64,000 bases of DNA from Deltaproteobacteria bacterium (GTDB lineage: Bacteria; Desulfobacterota; Desulfarculia; Desulfarculales; Desulfarculaceae). The stretch covers positions 1 through 64,000 of the forward strand of contig JAHLLK010000001.1 in the NCBI GenBank assembly GCA_020444165.1. Reading direction: 5' to 3'. Positions 42,291 to 52,448 of this stretch are shown here, in pieces. Every line of letters begins with the position of its first letter. Position 1 is the first letter of the stretch. The notes below the pieces were generated by a model that was not told the origin of the DNA, ran no database searches, and worked only from the letters and a program-made list of their open reading frames with translations. The position numbers and the translations under genes were made by a program.

Positions 42291-44231
42291 TCAAGCGGAA
42301 ATCCCCGGGTCCCCGGGGGGTGGCGCCCCGGGGCCGGCGGAGGAGTTCTCCCGGGCCTGGCGCCGCAGGTACAGCCCAATGATGGAGACCGCCGCCGGAG
42401 TGACCCCGCTGATGCGCCCGGCCTGGCCCAGGTTCAGGGGCCGGGCCTGGTCCAGCTTCTCCTGGATCTCCCGGCTGAGGCCCGGCAGGCCCCGGTAGGG
42501 GAAATCCGGGGGAATGGCCAGGGCCTCCAGGGCGCGGAAGCGGGCCACCTGCTCCCTCTCCCGTTCCTCGTACCCGGCGTAGCGGGCCTTGATCTCCACC
42601 TGCAACGCCGCCTCGGGCGGCAGGGCGGCCAGCCGCGCCAGGGCCGGGTCCAGGCCGGCCAGGCGGGCCAGGTCCATCTCCGGCCGGCGGAGCACCTCCC
42701 CGGCGGTCAAGGGCCGCTTCAAGGGGGCGGAGCCCAGGTCGGCCAGGGCCTGGTTCATCGCCGCGGTGGGGTTCAGGCGCACCGTGGCCAAGATATCCAG
42801 GGCCTCGGCCACGGCTTGGGCCTTGGCCTGGAACACGGCCCAGCGCGCGTCGTCCACCAGGCCGATCTCCCGGCCCAGGGGGGTAAGCCGCAGATCGGCG
42901 TTGTCCTCCCGCAGGGTGAGGCGGTACTCGGCCCGGCTGGTGAACATGCGGTATGGCTCCCGGGTGCCCTTGGTCACCAGGTCGTCCACCAAAACCCCCA
43001 AGTAGGCCTGGGAACGGTCCAGCACCACGGGCTCCTGGCCCCGGGCCCGGCGCGCCGCGTTGATCCCGGCCCACAGGCCTTGGGCCGCGGCCTCCTCGTA
43101 CCCGCTGGTGCCGTTGATCTGGCCGGCCATGAACAGCCGCGCCAGGATTTTGGACTCCAGCCAGGGGGTCAGGTCCTGGGGATCGGAGTAATCGTACTCG
43201 ATGGCGTAGCCCGGGCGCACGATCTCGGCCCGCCGGCAGCCGGGCAGGCTTTGCACGATCTGTTGCTGCACAAAAAGCGGCAGGCTGGTGGGGATGCCGT
43301 TGGGGTAGATCAGGCCGTTGTCCAGGCCCTGGGGCTCCAGGAACACCTGGTGGCCTTCCCGCTCGGGGAAGCGCACCACCTTGTCCTCGATGGAGGGGCA
43401 GTAGCGGGCGCCCACCCCGGTGATGACGCCGGCATACAGGGGCGACTGATCCAAGTTGCCCCGGATGGCCGCGTGGGTCTCGGCCGTGGTGGCCGTGATC
43501 CAGCAGGGGAGCTGGGGCAGGGCCGGGGCCTCGGACAGGAAACTGAACATGCGGGGCGCCGCGTCCCCGGGCTGGGTGGGCAGCTGGTCCAGGTCCAGGC
43601 TGCGGCGGTCCAGGCGGGGGCAGGTGCCGGTTTTGAGCCGTCCCAGGTGGAAGCCCAACTCGGCCATCTGGCGGGGCAAGGCCTCGGACGGCGGGTCGCC
43701 CAGGCGGCCGGCCGGCCGCTGGCGGAGCCCCAAATGGATCACCCCCCGCAGGAAGGTGCCGGTGGTGAGCACCACCGTGCGGGAGCGGAGTTCCTCGCCG
43801 GCCGCGGTGATCACCCCGGCCGCCCGGCCTTGATCCAGGATGAGCGCGGCCGCCTCGGCGTCGCGGAGGTGGAGGTTGGCCTGGGACAGGCAGACACGCC
43901 GCAGCCGGCGGGGGTAGCGGTCCATATCCACCTGGGCCCGGCTGGACCACACGGCCGGGCCTTTGCCCCGGTTCAGGAGCCGGAACTGGATGCCGGTGGC
44001 GTCGGTGTTCCGGGCCATTTCCCCGCCCAGGGCGTCGATCTCCCGCACCAGGTGGCCCTTGGCCAGGCCGCCCACGGCCGGATTGCAGGACAAGGCCCCC
44101 AGGTGGTCCAGGTTCAGGGTGACCAGGCAGGTGGCCGCCCCCAGGCGGGCCGCGGCCAGGGCGGCTTCCACCCCGGCGTGCCCGCCGCCCACCACCACCA
44201 CGTCGAAGATTTGGGAATGCCGCGCTTGCAT
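42291..44231 (-). CDS. mnmG: tRNA uridine 5-carboxymethylaminomethyl modification enzyme
   Basis: FAD enzyme that with MnmE installs cmnm5 at U34 of certain tRNAs. The FAD motif is VVVVGGGHAGVEAALAAARLG; the family blocks NPAVGGLAKGHLVREIDALGG, GDPPSEALP and QINGTSGYEEAAAQGL are visible. The 646 residues are slightly longer than usual because of a Pro/Gly-rich C-terminal tail (about 20 residues after LYLRRQ). The ATG at 44231 matches the family start (IFDVVVVGGG) although no strong ribosome site precedes it. MnmE is not encoded in the window. It is followed on the same strand by the CDP-alcohol enzyme after a 113-bp gap. Confidence 0.96.
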   Translation of the reverse strand: MQARHSQIFDVVVVGGGHAGVEAALAAARLGAATCLVTLNLDHLGALSCNPAVGGLAKGHLVREIDALGGEMARNTDATGIQFRLLNRGKGPAVWSSRAQVDMDRYPRRLRRVCLSQANLHLRDAEAAALILDQGRAAGVITAAGEELRSRTVVLTTGTFLRGVIHLGLRQRPAGRLGDPPSEALPRQMAELGFHLGRLKTGTCPRLDRRSLDLDQLPTQPGDAAPRMFSFLSEAPALPQLPCWITATTAETHAAIRGNLDQSPLYAGVITGVGARYCPSIEDKVVRFPEREGHQVFLEPQGLDNGLIYPNGIPTSLPLFVQQQIVQSLPGCRRAEIVRPGYAIEYDYSDPQDLTPWLESKILARLFMAGQINGTSGYEEAAAQGLWAGINAARRARGQEPVVLDRSQAYLGVLVDDLVTKGTREPYRMFTSRAEYRLTLREDNADLRLTPLGREIGLVDDARWAVFQAKAQAVAEALDILATVRLNPTAAMNQALADLGSAPLKRPLTAGEVLRRPEMDLARLAGLDPALARLAALPPEAALQVEIKARYAGYEEREREQVARFRALEALAIPPDFPYRGLPGLSREIQEKLDQARPLNLGQAGRISGVTPAAVSIIGLYLRRQARENSSAGPGAPPPGDPGISA

Positions 44232-44296
44232 GGCTGAATTAATACTGGCGGACCGGGGATCTGGCAACCGGGCCGGGGGGGTTTTTCGGGAGGAAA

Positions 44297-45097
44297 TCAG
44301 GGGATGGCCGGGGTGGGGTGCACCAGTTCCTTCAGCCACCACCAGGTGAGGCCGTAATACTCGTACAGGGCGAGGTGGGTCAGGTTCAGGGCCTGGGAAC
44401 CGGGCAGCCAGGCCCACGGCGCGGCATCGGTGCTCTTGGTGCGGAAGTCCGCCGGGGCCGGCACGGGTTGCAGGCCGTACTGCCGGAAAATGAGGAGCGC
44501 CCGGGGCAGGTGGCTGGCGCTGGTCACCAGGGCAAAGGGCTCTTTCCCCAGCAGACCGGCCAGGCGCCGGGCCTGGTCGTCGGTGTCCCAGGAGAGGTCC
44601 TCCACGGAGAGGGCCGCGGTCGGCACTCCCAGCTCCCGGGCCACCTGGGCCATGTCCCGGGCCACCGAGCCGCCCTCGTAGGCCCCGCCCGAGAGCACCA
44701 GGCTGGCCCCGGGCAGGCCCTTCCACAGGCGGAGGCCCTCCAGAAGCCGCAGCACCGTGGACCGGCCCAGGCGGTCGGCCGGGGTGAGGGGGCCGGCCTG
44801 CCGTCCGCCGCTCAATACCACCACCCGGCGCACCCCCCGGGCAGCCAGGGCGGCCGGCTGGGCATAGCCGCCGGCCCGCTCTTCCAGGGGAGCCAGGAGG
44901 GCCTCGGCCACCACGGGAAGCGAAAAGCCCAGGAGCAGCACCCCGGCCAAGACCAGGCACCCCGGCCCGCCCCGGCTTTTGGGGCGCCGGGCCCACCACA
45001 AGCAGCCCCCGGCCCACCACAGGAGCACCAGCCCCACCGGCAGGATGAGCTGGCTCACCAGTTTTTTCAGGGCAAAGTAAAAAGTGGCCGCGTCCAT
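44297..45097 (-). CDS. YdcF/ElyC-like DUF218 protein
   Basis: The 266-residue protein has two N-terminal membrane segments (LVSQLILPVGLVLLWWAGGCLWW and GCLVLAGVLLLGFSLPVVA). A DUF218 alpha/beta domain follows with RRVVVLSGGR, LVLSGGAYEGG, SWDTDDQARRLAGLL and ALVTSASHLPRALLIFRQYG. ElyC-type proteins affect envelope (peptidoglycan precursor) steps, and the charged/Ser-rich loops are thought to bind a nucleotide or lipid-linked substrate. It lies upstream of mnmG, 65 bp apart, and is divergent from a TPR gene. Confidence 0.85.
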   Translation of the reverse strand: MDAATFYFALKKLVSQLILPVGLVLLWWAGGCLWWARRPKSRGGPGCLVLAGVLLLGFSLPVVAEALLAPLEERAGGYAQPAALAARGVRRVVVLSGGRQAGPLTPADRLGRSTVLRLLEGLRLWKGLPGASLVLSGGAYEGGSVARDMAQVARELGVPTAALSVEDLSWDTDDQARRLAGLLGKEPFALVTSASHLPRALLIFRQYGLQPVPAPADFRTKSTDAAPWAWLPGSQALNLTHLALYEYYGLTWWWLKELVHPTPAIP

Positions 45098-45315
45098 GCT
45101 TGCTCCCGGAACGGGCGGGGAAAGCCTTTATCCCCTGCCGCCTACATGTTACCCCGGGGGGCCGGCAAACTTCCAGGCCTCCGGGGGCCGGGGCTCCCGG
45201 GCCGAACCGGCCTTTGGGCTGGGCAGCGGCCCGGGCTTGTGGCAAGCTTGGACCAGGGAGTTCCCCCAGGGGCCGCGCGCGGCCTGGGCAACAAGGTCAA
45301 GCAGAGGTGAGGGCC

Positions 45316-46170
45316 ATGAGTACTTGGCAACGGGCGCTGGTATGGAGTTTTTTGGTCTGCGGGCTGGCGGGCAACGCTTGGGCCGGCGCGGTGGACGATC
45401 TGGAGTCCGCGGGGCAGGCCATGAAAAACGGCAATTACCAACAAGCCGTCGACCTGTTGAACCGGGCCATCGACTCCGGCGAACTGGACAAGGAGAACCT
45501 GGTGCGGGCCTTGGCCAACCGGGGAGTGGCCCACAAACGCCGGGGCGAGATGGCCCTGGCCCTGGCCGATTACGACGAGGCCATCCAGGTGAACCCCCGC
45601 GACGCGGTGAGCTATTACAACCGGGCCAACTACTGGTCCGAGGTGAACCAGCCGGACAAGGCCCTGGCCGACTACACCAAGGCCATTGAGTTGGACCCCG
45701 CCTTTGCCGCGGCCTACTTCAACCGGGGCCAGGCCTATTGGGAAATGAGCCGCAGCGAAGAGGCTTTGGCCGACTTCAACCAGGCCCTGCTGCGCGACCC
45801 CCTGTTCGCCCGGGCCTATTTTGCCCGGGGCGTGGTGTACTCCTTCCAGAAAAACTACCCCGCCGCGGCCCAGGACTATCAAAAGACCCTGGACCTGAAC
45901 GCCAGCTATCTGCGGGCCTACAACAACCTGGCCGCCGCCCTGGTGGAGATGGGGCGCTACGCCGAGGCCCTGGAGGTGTTGGACCGCGGGCTCAAGCTCT
46001 CCCCGGACAATCCCCGCTTCCTCACCCAAAAGGCCCTGACCCTGGAGCACGCCGGCCGCTTCCCCGAGTCACTGGAACTGGTGCAGCAGGCGCTCCGGCT
46101 GGAGCCGGGCAACCGCGAGCTTTTGACCGCCCAAGAGCGTCTCCAGGGTAAAATGAAAGATAAGAAGTAA
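45316..46170 (+). CDS. Exported TPR protein
   Basis: The 284-residue protein has a signal peptide (ALVWSFLVCGLAGNAWA) and about six TPR repeats covering residues 27-275, such as YNRANYWSEVNQPDKALADYTKAIELDP and YFNRGQAYWEMSRSEEALADFNQALLRDP. It is predicted to be a periplasmic protein-interaction scaffold. The ATG at 45316 follows GAGGTGAG. It is a single gene with a strong terminator behind it. Its partners are unknown. Confidence 0.86.
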   Translation: MSTWQRALVWSFLVCGLAGNAWAGAVDDLESAGQAMKNGNYQQAVDLLNRAIDSGELDKENLVRALANRGVAHKRRGEMALALADYDEAIQVNPRDAVSYYNRANYWSEVNQPDKALADYTKAIELDPAFAAAYFNRGQAYWEMSRSEEALADFNQALLRDPLFARAYFARGVVYSFQKNYPAAAQDYQKTLDLNASYLRAYNNLAAALVEMGRYAEALEVLDRGLKLSPDNPRFLTQKALTLEHAGRFPESLELVQQALRLEPGNRELLTAQERLQGKMKDKK

Positions 46171-46240
46171 ACACGGTCGCCGGCCGCGCCCCGCGCCCTG
46201 CCGCCCCCCGCTCCCCGCCCGCGCCATCCGCGGCGCTGGG

Positions 46241-46260
46241 AGACCGGCCGGTCTTTTTTT
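46241..46260 (+). terminator. Rho-independent terminator of the TPR gene
   Basis: AGACCGG (46241-46247) pairs with CCGGTCT (46248-46254), followed by a run of seven T. The loop must open from the central bases. It is 71 bp past the TPR stop codon. Confidence 0.7.
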
Positions 46261-46416
46261 CCTGCCTGCCCCTTGCAATCCCCGCCGGGGTGATTAATTT
46301 CAATTTTGTAGATAATGATGCATGATAACAACTGGTTGCGTGTAATTGATCCAATGCTCGACCGGTTTCCGCCCGGGCGGGGGGCCGGGACGGGGCAGAG
46401 GAAGGAGATTCAGGCC

Positions 46417-46884
46417 ATGCTGTTGACCAGAAACTTCTATCCGGTGGGCTCCTGGCGGGGCACTCTTTCCGAGATGGACCGTCTGCGCCGGGAGATGGGA
46501 CGTGTGTTGGGGATGGCGGGAGAGGGCAGAGAGAGTAGCGCTCCCGCCGGGGCGGGGGTGTATCCCCTGCTCAACGTATCCGAGGACAAGGACGCCTTTT
46601 ACGTACGGGCCGAGCTGCCCGGGGTCGCTTCGGGGGACATCGACATCAGCGTGGTGGGCCGCAACCTGGCCATCGCCGGGACCCGCAAGCCCCCCCAGCT
46701 GCCGGAAGGGGCCCGTTATCATCGCCGGGAGCGCGGCTTCCCCGCCTTCAACCGAGCCCTGACCTTGCCCGCCGACCTCGAGGTGACCAAGGTGAAGGCG
46801 ATCAGCAAGGACGGGGTGCTGACCATTGTGCTGCCCAAGGCCGAGGCGGCCAAGCCCAAGCAAATCACGGTGGAGGCCTCTTAA
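46417..46884 (+). CDS. Hsp20/alpha-crystallin small heat-shock protein (1)
   Basis: ATP-independent holdase of 155 residues. The alpha-crystallin domain runs from about 47 to 145 (YPLLNVSEDKDAFYVRAELPGV, GRNLAIAGTR, FNRALTLPADLEVTKVKAI, KDGVLTIVLPKAE). The C-terminal end lacks an IXI motif but has PKQITVEAS. The ATG at 46417 follows GAAGGAGA; the in-frame upstream ATG at 46315 would add an unrelated leader. It is followed after 32 bp by a second Hsp20 and is probably heat or stress induced. Confidence 0.93.
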   Translation: MLLTRNFYPVGSWRGTLSEMDRLRREMGRVLGMAGEGRESSAPAGAGVYPLLNVSEDKDAFYVRAELPGVASGDIDISVVGRNLAIAGTRKPPQLPEGARYHRRERGFPAFNRALTLPADLEVTKVKAISKDGVLTIVLPKAEAAKPKQITVEAS

Positions 46885-46916
46885 ACCCCGTAGCCTCACG
46901 GAAAGGAGCTGGGACC

Positions 46917-47315
46917 ATGCCCGAGGGACGTGAAATCACGGCTGGCCAGGAAACCGTGCCGGCCGCGGCCGAACAAACCCGCAACGCGCCGGTGTACACC
47001 CCGGAGGTGGATATCTACGAAACCGAGGGGGAGTTGGTCTTGGTGGCCGACCTGCCCGGTCTGGCCAAGGAAGACCTGGTGGTGCATCTGGAGGACGACA
47101 CCCTGACCCTGGAAGGCGAGGTCAAACCCGTTGGGGCAACGGAGACCCTGCTGCTCCAGGAGTACCGCACCGGTCGCTATTTCCGGCAGTTCACGGTGTC
47201 CGAGCACGTGGACCGGACTAAGATCAACGCCCGGCTCAAGGACGGGCAGCTCACCCTGCACCTGCCCAAGGCCGCGGCCGCCAAGCCGCAGCGCATCGAG
47301 GTGCAGACCGGTTAG
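46917..47315 (+). CDS. Hsp20/alpha-crystallin small heat-shock protein (2)
   Basis: The 132-residue partner of the previous gene has an alpha-crystallin domain (PEVDIYETEGELVLVADLPGLA, EDDTLTLEGEV, YFRQFTVSEHVDRTKINARL, DGQLTLHLPKAAA) and ends with PQRIEV. The arm before the domain (about 35 residues) differs from gene 1, so the two may form mixed oligomers. AAGGAGC precedes the ATG. A strong terminator follows. Confidence 0.93.
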   Translation: MPEGREITAGQETVPAAAEQTRNAPVYTPEVDIYETEGELVLVADLPGLAKEDLVVHLEDDTLTLEGEVKPVGATETLLLQEYRTGRYFRQFTVSEHVDRTKINARLKDGQLTLHLPKAAAAKPQRIEVQTG

Positions 47316-47340
47316 ACGGCCGGGTTCCTTCCGGGGCCTG

Positions 47341-47380
47341 GCCCCCCGCCCTCCGGGTAGGCCCGGGGGGCTTTGTTTTT
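47341..47380 (+). terminator. Terminator of the Hsp20 operon
   Basis: GCCCCCCG (47341-47348) pairs with CGGGGGGC (47364-47371), with a further inner GCCC/GGGT pair, followed by TTTGTTTTT. It ends at the stop of the convergent SGNH gene, so it may serve both. Confidence 0.75.
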
Positions 47381-48678
47381 CAGGGATGGCGGGGGACCGC
47401 CGGGACCGGCCGCGGCGGCGGGGGCCCGCAGACCAGCCGCCGCAGAAAGGGGGCCTCGGCCCGGGCCGCGGCCTGGTTGCCCCACACCCCCCAGTGGATG
47501 TCCCGGTTCTTGTACAGGGGCGCCGGGTTGGCCAGGGCCGCCTGCCGGAGCGCCGGGGTCAGATCCAGAAACGGCAGGCCCAGCCGCCGGCAGTCGGCGG
47601 CCAGGATGCGGCCGGGCAGGCCGGGGTCCAGCCGGGCCGGGTCCAGCCCGGGGTTCTCGCGGCGGCATTGGGGGTCCTCCACCAGCTCCCTGAGCTCGGC
47701 GGGGTAGACCTGCAAGCGGGAAGGGTAGAGCACCACGGCCAGCACCAGGCCTTCCCGCGAGGCCTCCCCGGCCATGTGGGCCAACAGTTCCAGGAAGGGG
47801 CGATACTGGCGGGCGGTTTCCTCGGGGCCGGGGTTGTAGAAGCGCCCCACCTCGTCGGCCATGATGTGCACGTAGCCCTCTCGGTTGAAGGCCGGCTCCA
47901 CCATGCCGGGGGACTGGTCCGTGGGATCGGGCTGGCCCGGGTTCACCTTGCCGCCGCCCCGCTTGGCTCTGCTCCCCCGAGCCTCCGCCTGGGCCCCTTT
48001 TTGGGCCTCGCGCATCAAGACCGGGTGGCTGGCGGCGGGCAGGCTTTGTTGCAGGAGATAGGCGTTGGCCAGGAAACGCCAAAGGTAGGAGTGCAGATAG
48101 AACGGCTGGGGCTCGCGCAGGTTGGAAGTGTGGCGTAACAGGTTGGGGGTGTCGTTGCCCAGGTAGAGGTGCAGAACCACCACCCGCGGATGGTAAACCG
48201 GGGCGGCCAGGCGGAACATGGTGGCATATTCCCACAGCCCGTTGCCGGGCACCCCGAAGTTCAGGATTTCCGGGCGCTGCTCCGGGCAGGCGGCGGCCAG
48301 ATCGTGGTCCAGGATGGTCTGCACCCCCTGGGGATAGGGCACCATGGCATAGCAGAACGAATCGCCCAGGGTCAGGATGCGGAACCTCTGGTCGGGGTTG
48401 GCCGGGGAGAATTCCTGGTCGGCGAATCCCAGGGCGTTGGTGTGGTAGTTCATCCAATTGCGGTGGGGAATCAGGTCCTTCTGGTCCAGGAGGAACTGGT
48501 TCAGGTCGTCGTAGACGTTGCTTTTTTGGCTCACGCCGGCCGTGGCCAAAAACCGCACGCCGGGCAGGAACAGGCTGGCGGCGCGCAACAGGACCTCGCC
48601 GGCCACCACACAGGCCACCACGGTCAAGAGGGTCAAAATCAGGTAATAGGCGAAAGGATGCTTCCCTTTGTCGGTCAT
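47380..48678 (-). CDS. Membrane-anchored SGNH/GDSL hydrolase-like protein
   Basis: The 432-residue protein has one N-terminal membrane helix (YYLILTLLTVVACVVAGEVLL). The SGNH fold has block I LTLGDSFCYAM (Ser nucleophile), block II/III FGVPGNGLWEYA and LHLYLGNDTPN, and C-terminal catalytic Asp-x-His in KNRDIHWGVWGNQ. Such membrane-tethered SGNH proteins act on acylated polysaccharides or lipids on the outer face of the inner membrane. A charged insert (about 215-250) interrupts the fold. It is a single gene, divergent from the multi-PAS kinase. Confidence 0.85.
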   Translation of the reverse strand: MTDKGKHPFAYYLILTLLTVVACVVAGEVLLRAASLFLPGVRFLATAGVSQKSNVYDDLNQFLLDQKDLIPHRNWMNYHTNALGFADQEFSPANPDQRFRILTLGDSFCYAMVPYPQGVQTILDHDLAAACPEQRPEILNFGVPGNGLWEYATMFRLAAPVYHPRVVVLHLYLGNDTPNLLRHTSNLREPQPFYLHSYLWRFLANAYLLQQSLPAASHPVLMREAQKGAQAEARGSRAKRGGGKVNPGQPDPTDQSPGMVEPAFNREGYVHIMADEVGRFYNPGPEETARQYRPFLELLAHMAGEASREGLVLAVVLYPSRLQVYPAELRELVEDPQCRRENPGLDPARLDPGLPGRILAADCRRLGLPFLDLTPALRQAALANPAPLYKNRDIHWGVWGNQAAARAEAPFLRRLVCGPPPPRPVPAVPRHP

Positions 48679-48875
48679 AGTGGTTATGTTCTACACGCCG
48701 GTGAAGCCCACGGCAATGGTTTCGCGCCCCCGGGGCGCCACCGCCGCCGTCTTCGCCTGCCCAGGGAGGGGCCGCGGCGTGGCCAGACCAGGGCCGCGGT
48801 GAGCATCATCAAGAGCCGGACCTTGACCGCCCGGCTTTTCCACCCCGCGTTTGGCGCGGGTTTGGTTTGTTCTGC

Positions 48876-51800
48876 ATGCCCCCGGAAGAAATCCTCAAAA
48901 CACCCCCCACCGCCGATCTTGCGTCCTCTGGCGTGCCCGCTGGTCCCGCTCCGGCCCGGCCGGCAATCCCCGGCGCCGACCCGCCCGGTTGCCTGGAGGA
49001 ACTCTCCCACGCGGTCTTCGAGACCAATCAGGCCATCAAGCTGGTGATCGACCCCCGGAGCGGGGCGGTGAAGTTCGCCAACCAGGCGGCGGTGGATTTT
49101 TACGGCTATCCCCGCAGCGACCTTCTGCACAAGGCCATTTTCGACCTGAACCTCGACCCGGAGCCGGAAACCAGGGCCAACATGGCCAGCGCCCTGGCGG
49201 GCAGGACCCTGCCTTTCCATTTCCGGCATCGCCTGGCCAACGGTGAGGTCCGGGAAGTGGAAGTATTCTCCGGACCGGTCACCGTGGGGGAACAGGTCTG
49301 GCTGTATTCCATCATCTTCGATGTCACCGACTGCCGGAAGACCCGGGAGGACCTGGCCATAGGCCGGGAACAGATGGCTTTGGCCCGCGAGGCGGCGGGC
49401 ATGGTGCCCTGGAGCCTGGATCCCGCCAGTGGGGCGTTCACCTGGTTCCTGCCCCTGCCCAGCCTGTTCGGGCCGAATTTGGCCGACCATCCCCAGAGCC
49501 TGGCGGAGTTGGGCCGGCTGGTGCACCCCGACGACCAAGCGCGTCTGGCCGAGCTGGGGCGCCTGACCTTCGGCCAGGCGGCGACTTTTCGGGCCGAGCT
49601 CCGGGTGCGGAAACCCGGCGGGGAAGAGGGCTGGCTCTATCTGGCCGGCCGGCGGCTCGCCCCCTCCCTGGGGGCGGTGGAACGCATCATCGGCCTGGTC
49701 CAGGATGTCACCCTGCGGAAAAACACTGAGATCGCCCTGAAGGAGTCGGAGGAGCGTTACCGTTTCCTGGCCGAGAACACCGGCGACGTGCTCTACCGCC
49801 TGCGCTACGACAGCATGACCTACGACTACCTGGGGCCGGGGATCAGCCGGCTCACCGGTTACCAGGTGGAGGAGATCAATGCCCTGGGCTTCCACCGGCT
49901 GGTGCGCTTCATCACCGATCCCAGCGGACGCCCCCTGGACCGCAAGCATCTGGTGAAACGCCGCCTTTCGGGTGACACCCGGGAGTTCGCGGCCGATTAC
50001 CTCATCAAGGCCAAGGATGGCCAGGAGGTGTGGCTCTCGGACCACTCCATGCCCTGGTTCGACGAGGCGGGCCGCCTGTTGGGTTCGGCCGGCATCCTGA
50101 GCGACATCACCGACCGCAAAAGGGCCCAAGAGGAGCTGGCCCGCACCAAATCCCTGTTGCAGGCAGCCATCGAGCAGACCCCGGCCGGCATTCTCATGGC
50201 CGACCAGGCGAGCCGCCTGTTCCTGGCCAACACCGCCGCCTTGGAGATGCGCTTCGCCCCCCTGCGGGGCCCGGTGACCCCCGAGGTGAGCCGCTGGCGG
50301 CTCCTGCACCCCGACGGCACTCCCTTTGCGCCGGATGATCTGCCCCTCTTTGCGGCCACCCAACGCGGCACGGTGATCAGGAACCAGGAGGCCATCCTGG
50401 AGGGCACGGAAGGCGAGCAACGCTGGATCCTGGGCAATGCCGCGCCGGTCACCGATCCCACGGGACGCATCGTGGCCGGGGTGGCGGTGTTCTCGGACAT
50501 CACCGAAGCCCGGGCCATGCAAAAGGCCCTGGTGGACGTGCAGTGGAGCTACCGCCGTCTCTTGGACAACGCCAACGAGGGCGTGGCCATCATCCAGGAC
50601 GGCCGCATGGTGCTCACCAATCCCCGGCTGGCCGAAATCAGCGGTTATACGTCCGAAGAGCTCAAGGCGCGTCCCTTCTTGGAACTGGTGCACGCCGAGG
50701 ACCGCGACGAGGTGTGGGAGCGCCAAATCCAGGCCGTGGGGGAGGAGACCCCGGCCGCGGCCTATGAGTTCCGCCTGCGCACCCGGGAAGGGGGGATGCG
50801 CTGGCTCTTGGTCAACCACCTCTCGGTGGAGTGGGAAGGCCGGCCGGCCGCCCTCAGCTTTTTCAGCGACATCACCTCCCGCAAGCTGGCCGAGGAGGCG
50901 CTCCGGGCCAGCGAGGAAAAGTACCGGGTCACCTTCCAGGCCTCGCCCGACGGCATCGCGGTGGTCGATCCCGTGACCTGGACCTTCCTGGAGGTCAACG
51001 ACGGCTTCTGCCAGTTGACCCAGCTCGCGCGCGAGGCGGTGCTGGGCCGCACCCCGTCCCAGGCGGGCATCCTGCTCTCCGAGGAGGACAAGGCGGTGAT
51101 CCTGCGGGGCCTCTCCACCCGGGGCATGGTGAGCGGCCTGGAGGTTCCTTTCCAAAACACCCGGGGCGTTTCGCGGCACACCCTTTTTTCCTGCCGCACT
51201 TTTGATTACCAGGGCCAACCCTGCCTGGTGGCGGTGGTGCACGATGTCAGCGAGCTGAAAAAGGCCCAGGAGGAAAAGCGCCTGCTCACCGAGCGCCTGC
51301 AACAGGCGCAAAAATTGGAGGCCATCGGCACTCTGGCCGGCGGGGTGGCCCACGACTTCAACAACCTCCTGCAAATTATCTCCGGCCACATCCAGTTCCT
51401 CTCGCGGGCCAGCGTGCTCTCCGACGCCCCCGGGCGGCACGTGCAGAAGATCCAGAAGACCATCGACCGGGCCGCCAAGCTGGTGCGCCAGCTCCTCACC
51501 TTTGGCCGCAAGCTGCAGCCGGTGTTCCGGCCCCTGAACCTGAACGCCCAGTTGCACGACACCCTGGAGCTCTTGCGCCTCACCCTGCCGCCGGAGGTGC
51601 GGCTCCGCTTTGACCTGGCCGAGGACCTGTGGCAGGTCAACGGCGACCCCGGCCAACTGGAGCAGGTGATGATGAACCTGGTGACCAACGCCCGGGACGC
51701 CCTGCCCCAGGGCGGGGTGGTCACCCTGAGCACCAAGAACATCCTGGTGCGCCCCGGCGAAAACCCGCCCGTGGCCGAACTGGCTCCCGGCCAGTGGGTA

Positions 51801-52448
51801 CGGCTCACCGTGGCCGACAACGGGGTGGGCATGGACGAGGAGACCCGCCGGCAACTTTTCGAGCCCTTCTTCACCACCAAGGCCCTGGGCCGGGGCACCG
51901 GCCTGGGCCTGGCCATGGTCTACGGCATCCTGGAGACCCACGGCGGCGGCATCACCTGCCAGAGCCGGCCGGGGCAGGGGGCCGTTTTCCAGATCCACCT
52001 GCCGGCCCTGACCGGGGTGGCCCCGGTGGAGCCCTCGGCCGTGGCCAGCGGGCTGCCGGACATCCGGGGCGGGCGGGAGACCGTGCTGTTGGTGGATGAT
52101 GAAAAGGAGATCGTGGCCGCCCTGGCCACCAGTTTGCAGGAGTGGGGCTATCAGGTGCTGCCCGCCTACAGCGGCGAGGAGGGGCTGGAGATCTTCCGCA
52201 CCAGTTGGCCGCACATCGATCTGGTGATCCTGGACCTGGGCATGCCGGGCATGGGCGGGCTGGCCTGCCTGGCCGGCATGCGGGAGCTGAATCCCGCGGC
52301 CCGGGTGATCATCGCCAGCGGCTTCTCCGCCGCGGCCCACCAGGCGGCCCGGCGGGAAATCCAGGCCAACTGCTTCGTGGAAAAGCCCTATCGGTTGGGG
52401 GAAATGCTGCGGGCGGTGCGCCGCACGCTGGATGCGGAAGACTGTTAA
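48876..52448 (+). CDS. Six-PAS hybrid sensor histidine kinase
   Basis: Cytoplasmic hybrid kinase of about 1190 residues with no membrane segment. Six PAS modules can be told apart (about 50-160, 165-285, 290-415, 420-550, 553-670 and 675-800; for example [20 protein letters not shown] and [15 protein letters not shown]). They are followed by HisKA with the phosphoacceptor in [14 protein letters not shown], HATPase ([37 protein letters not shown]) and a C-terminal receiver ([21 protein letters not shown]). The ATG at 48876 is used; a TTG at 48867 is possible. Its stop overlaps the stop of the convergent glycosyltransferase. Signals are unknown. Confidence 0.92.
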   Translation: MPPEEILKTPPTADLASSGVPAGPAPARPAIPGADPPGCLEELSHAVFETNQAIKLVIDPRSGAVKFANQAAVDFYGYPRSDLLHKAIFDLNLDPEPETRANMASALAGRTLPFHFRHRLANGEVREVEVFSGPVTVGEQVWLYSIIFDVTDCRKTREDLAIGREQMALAREAAGMVPWSLDPASGAFTWFLPLPSLFGPNLADHPQSLAELGRLVHPDDQARLAELGRLTFGQAATFRAELRVRKPGGEEGWLYLAGRRLAPSLGAVERIIGLVQDVTLRKNTEIALKESEERYRFLAENTGDVLYRLRYDSMTYDYLGPGISRLTGYQVEEINALGFHRLVRFITDPSGRPLDRKHLVKRRLSGDTREFAADYLIKAKDGQEVWLSDHSMPWFDEAGRLLGSAGILSDITDRKRAQEELARTKSLLQAAIEQTPAGILMADQASRLFLANTAALEMRFAPLRGPVTPEVSRWRLLHPDGTPFAPDDLPLFAATQRGTVIRNQEAILEGTEGEQRWILGNAAPVTDPTGRIVAGVAVFSDITEARAMQKALVDVQWSYRRLLDNANEGVAIIQDGRMVLTNPRLAEISGYTSEELKARPFLELVHAEDRDEVWERQIQAVGEETPAAAYEFRLRTREGGMRWLLVNHLSVEWEGRPAALSFFSDITSRKLAEEALRASEEKYRVTFQASPDGIAVVDPVTWTFLEVNDGFCQLTQLAREAVLGRTPSQAGILLSEEDKAVILRGLSTRGMVSGLEVPFQNTRGVSRHTLFSCRTFDYQGQPCLVAVVHDVSELKKAQEEKRLLTERLQQAQKLEAIGTLAGGVAHDFNNLLQIISGHIQFLSRASVLSDAPGRHVQKIQKTIDRAAKLVRQLLTFGRKLQPVFRPLNLNAQLHDTLELLRLTLPPEVRLRFDLAEDLWQVNGDPGQLEQVMMNLVTNARDALPQGGVVTLSTKNILVRPGENPPVAELAPGQWVRLTVADNGVGMDEETRRQLFEPFFTTKALGRGTGLGLAMVYGILETHGGGITCQSRPGQGAVFQIHLPALTGVAPVEPSAVASGLPDIRGGRETVLLVDDEKEIVAALATSLQEWGYQVLPAYSGEEGLEIFRTSWPHIDLVILDLGMPGMGGLACLAGMRELNPAARVIIASGFSAAAHQAARREIQANCFVEKPYRLGEMLRAVRRTLDAEDC

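Noticed and set aside
46262..46416. Sigma-32 or CIRCE control of the Hsp20 genes
   Set aside because: A CTTGCAA near 46270 is suggestive, but no matching -10 or CIRCE inverted repeat was found.
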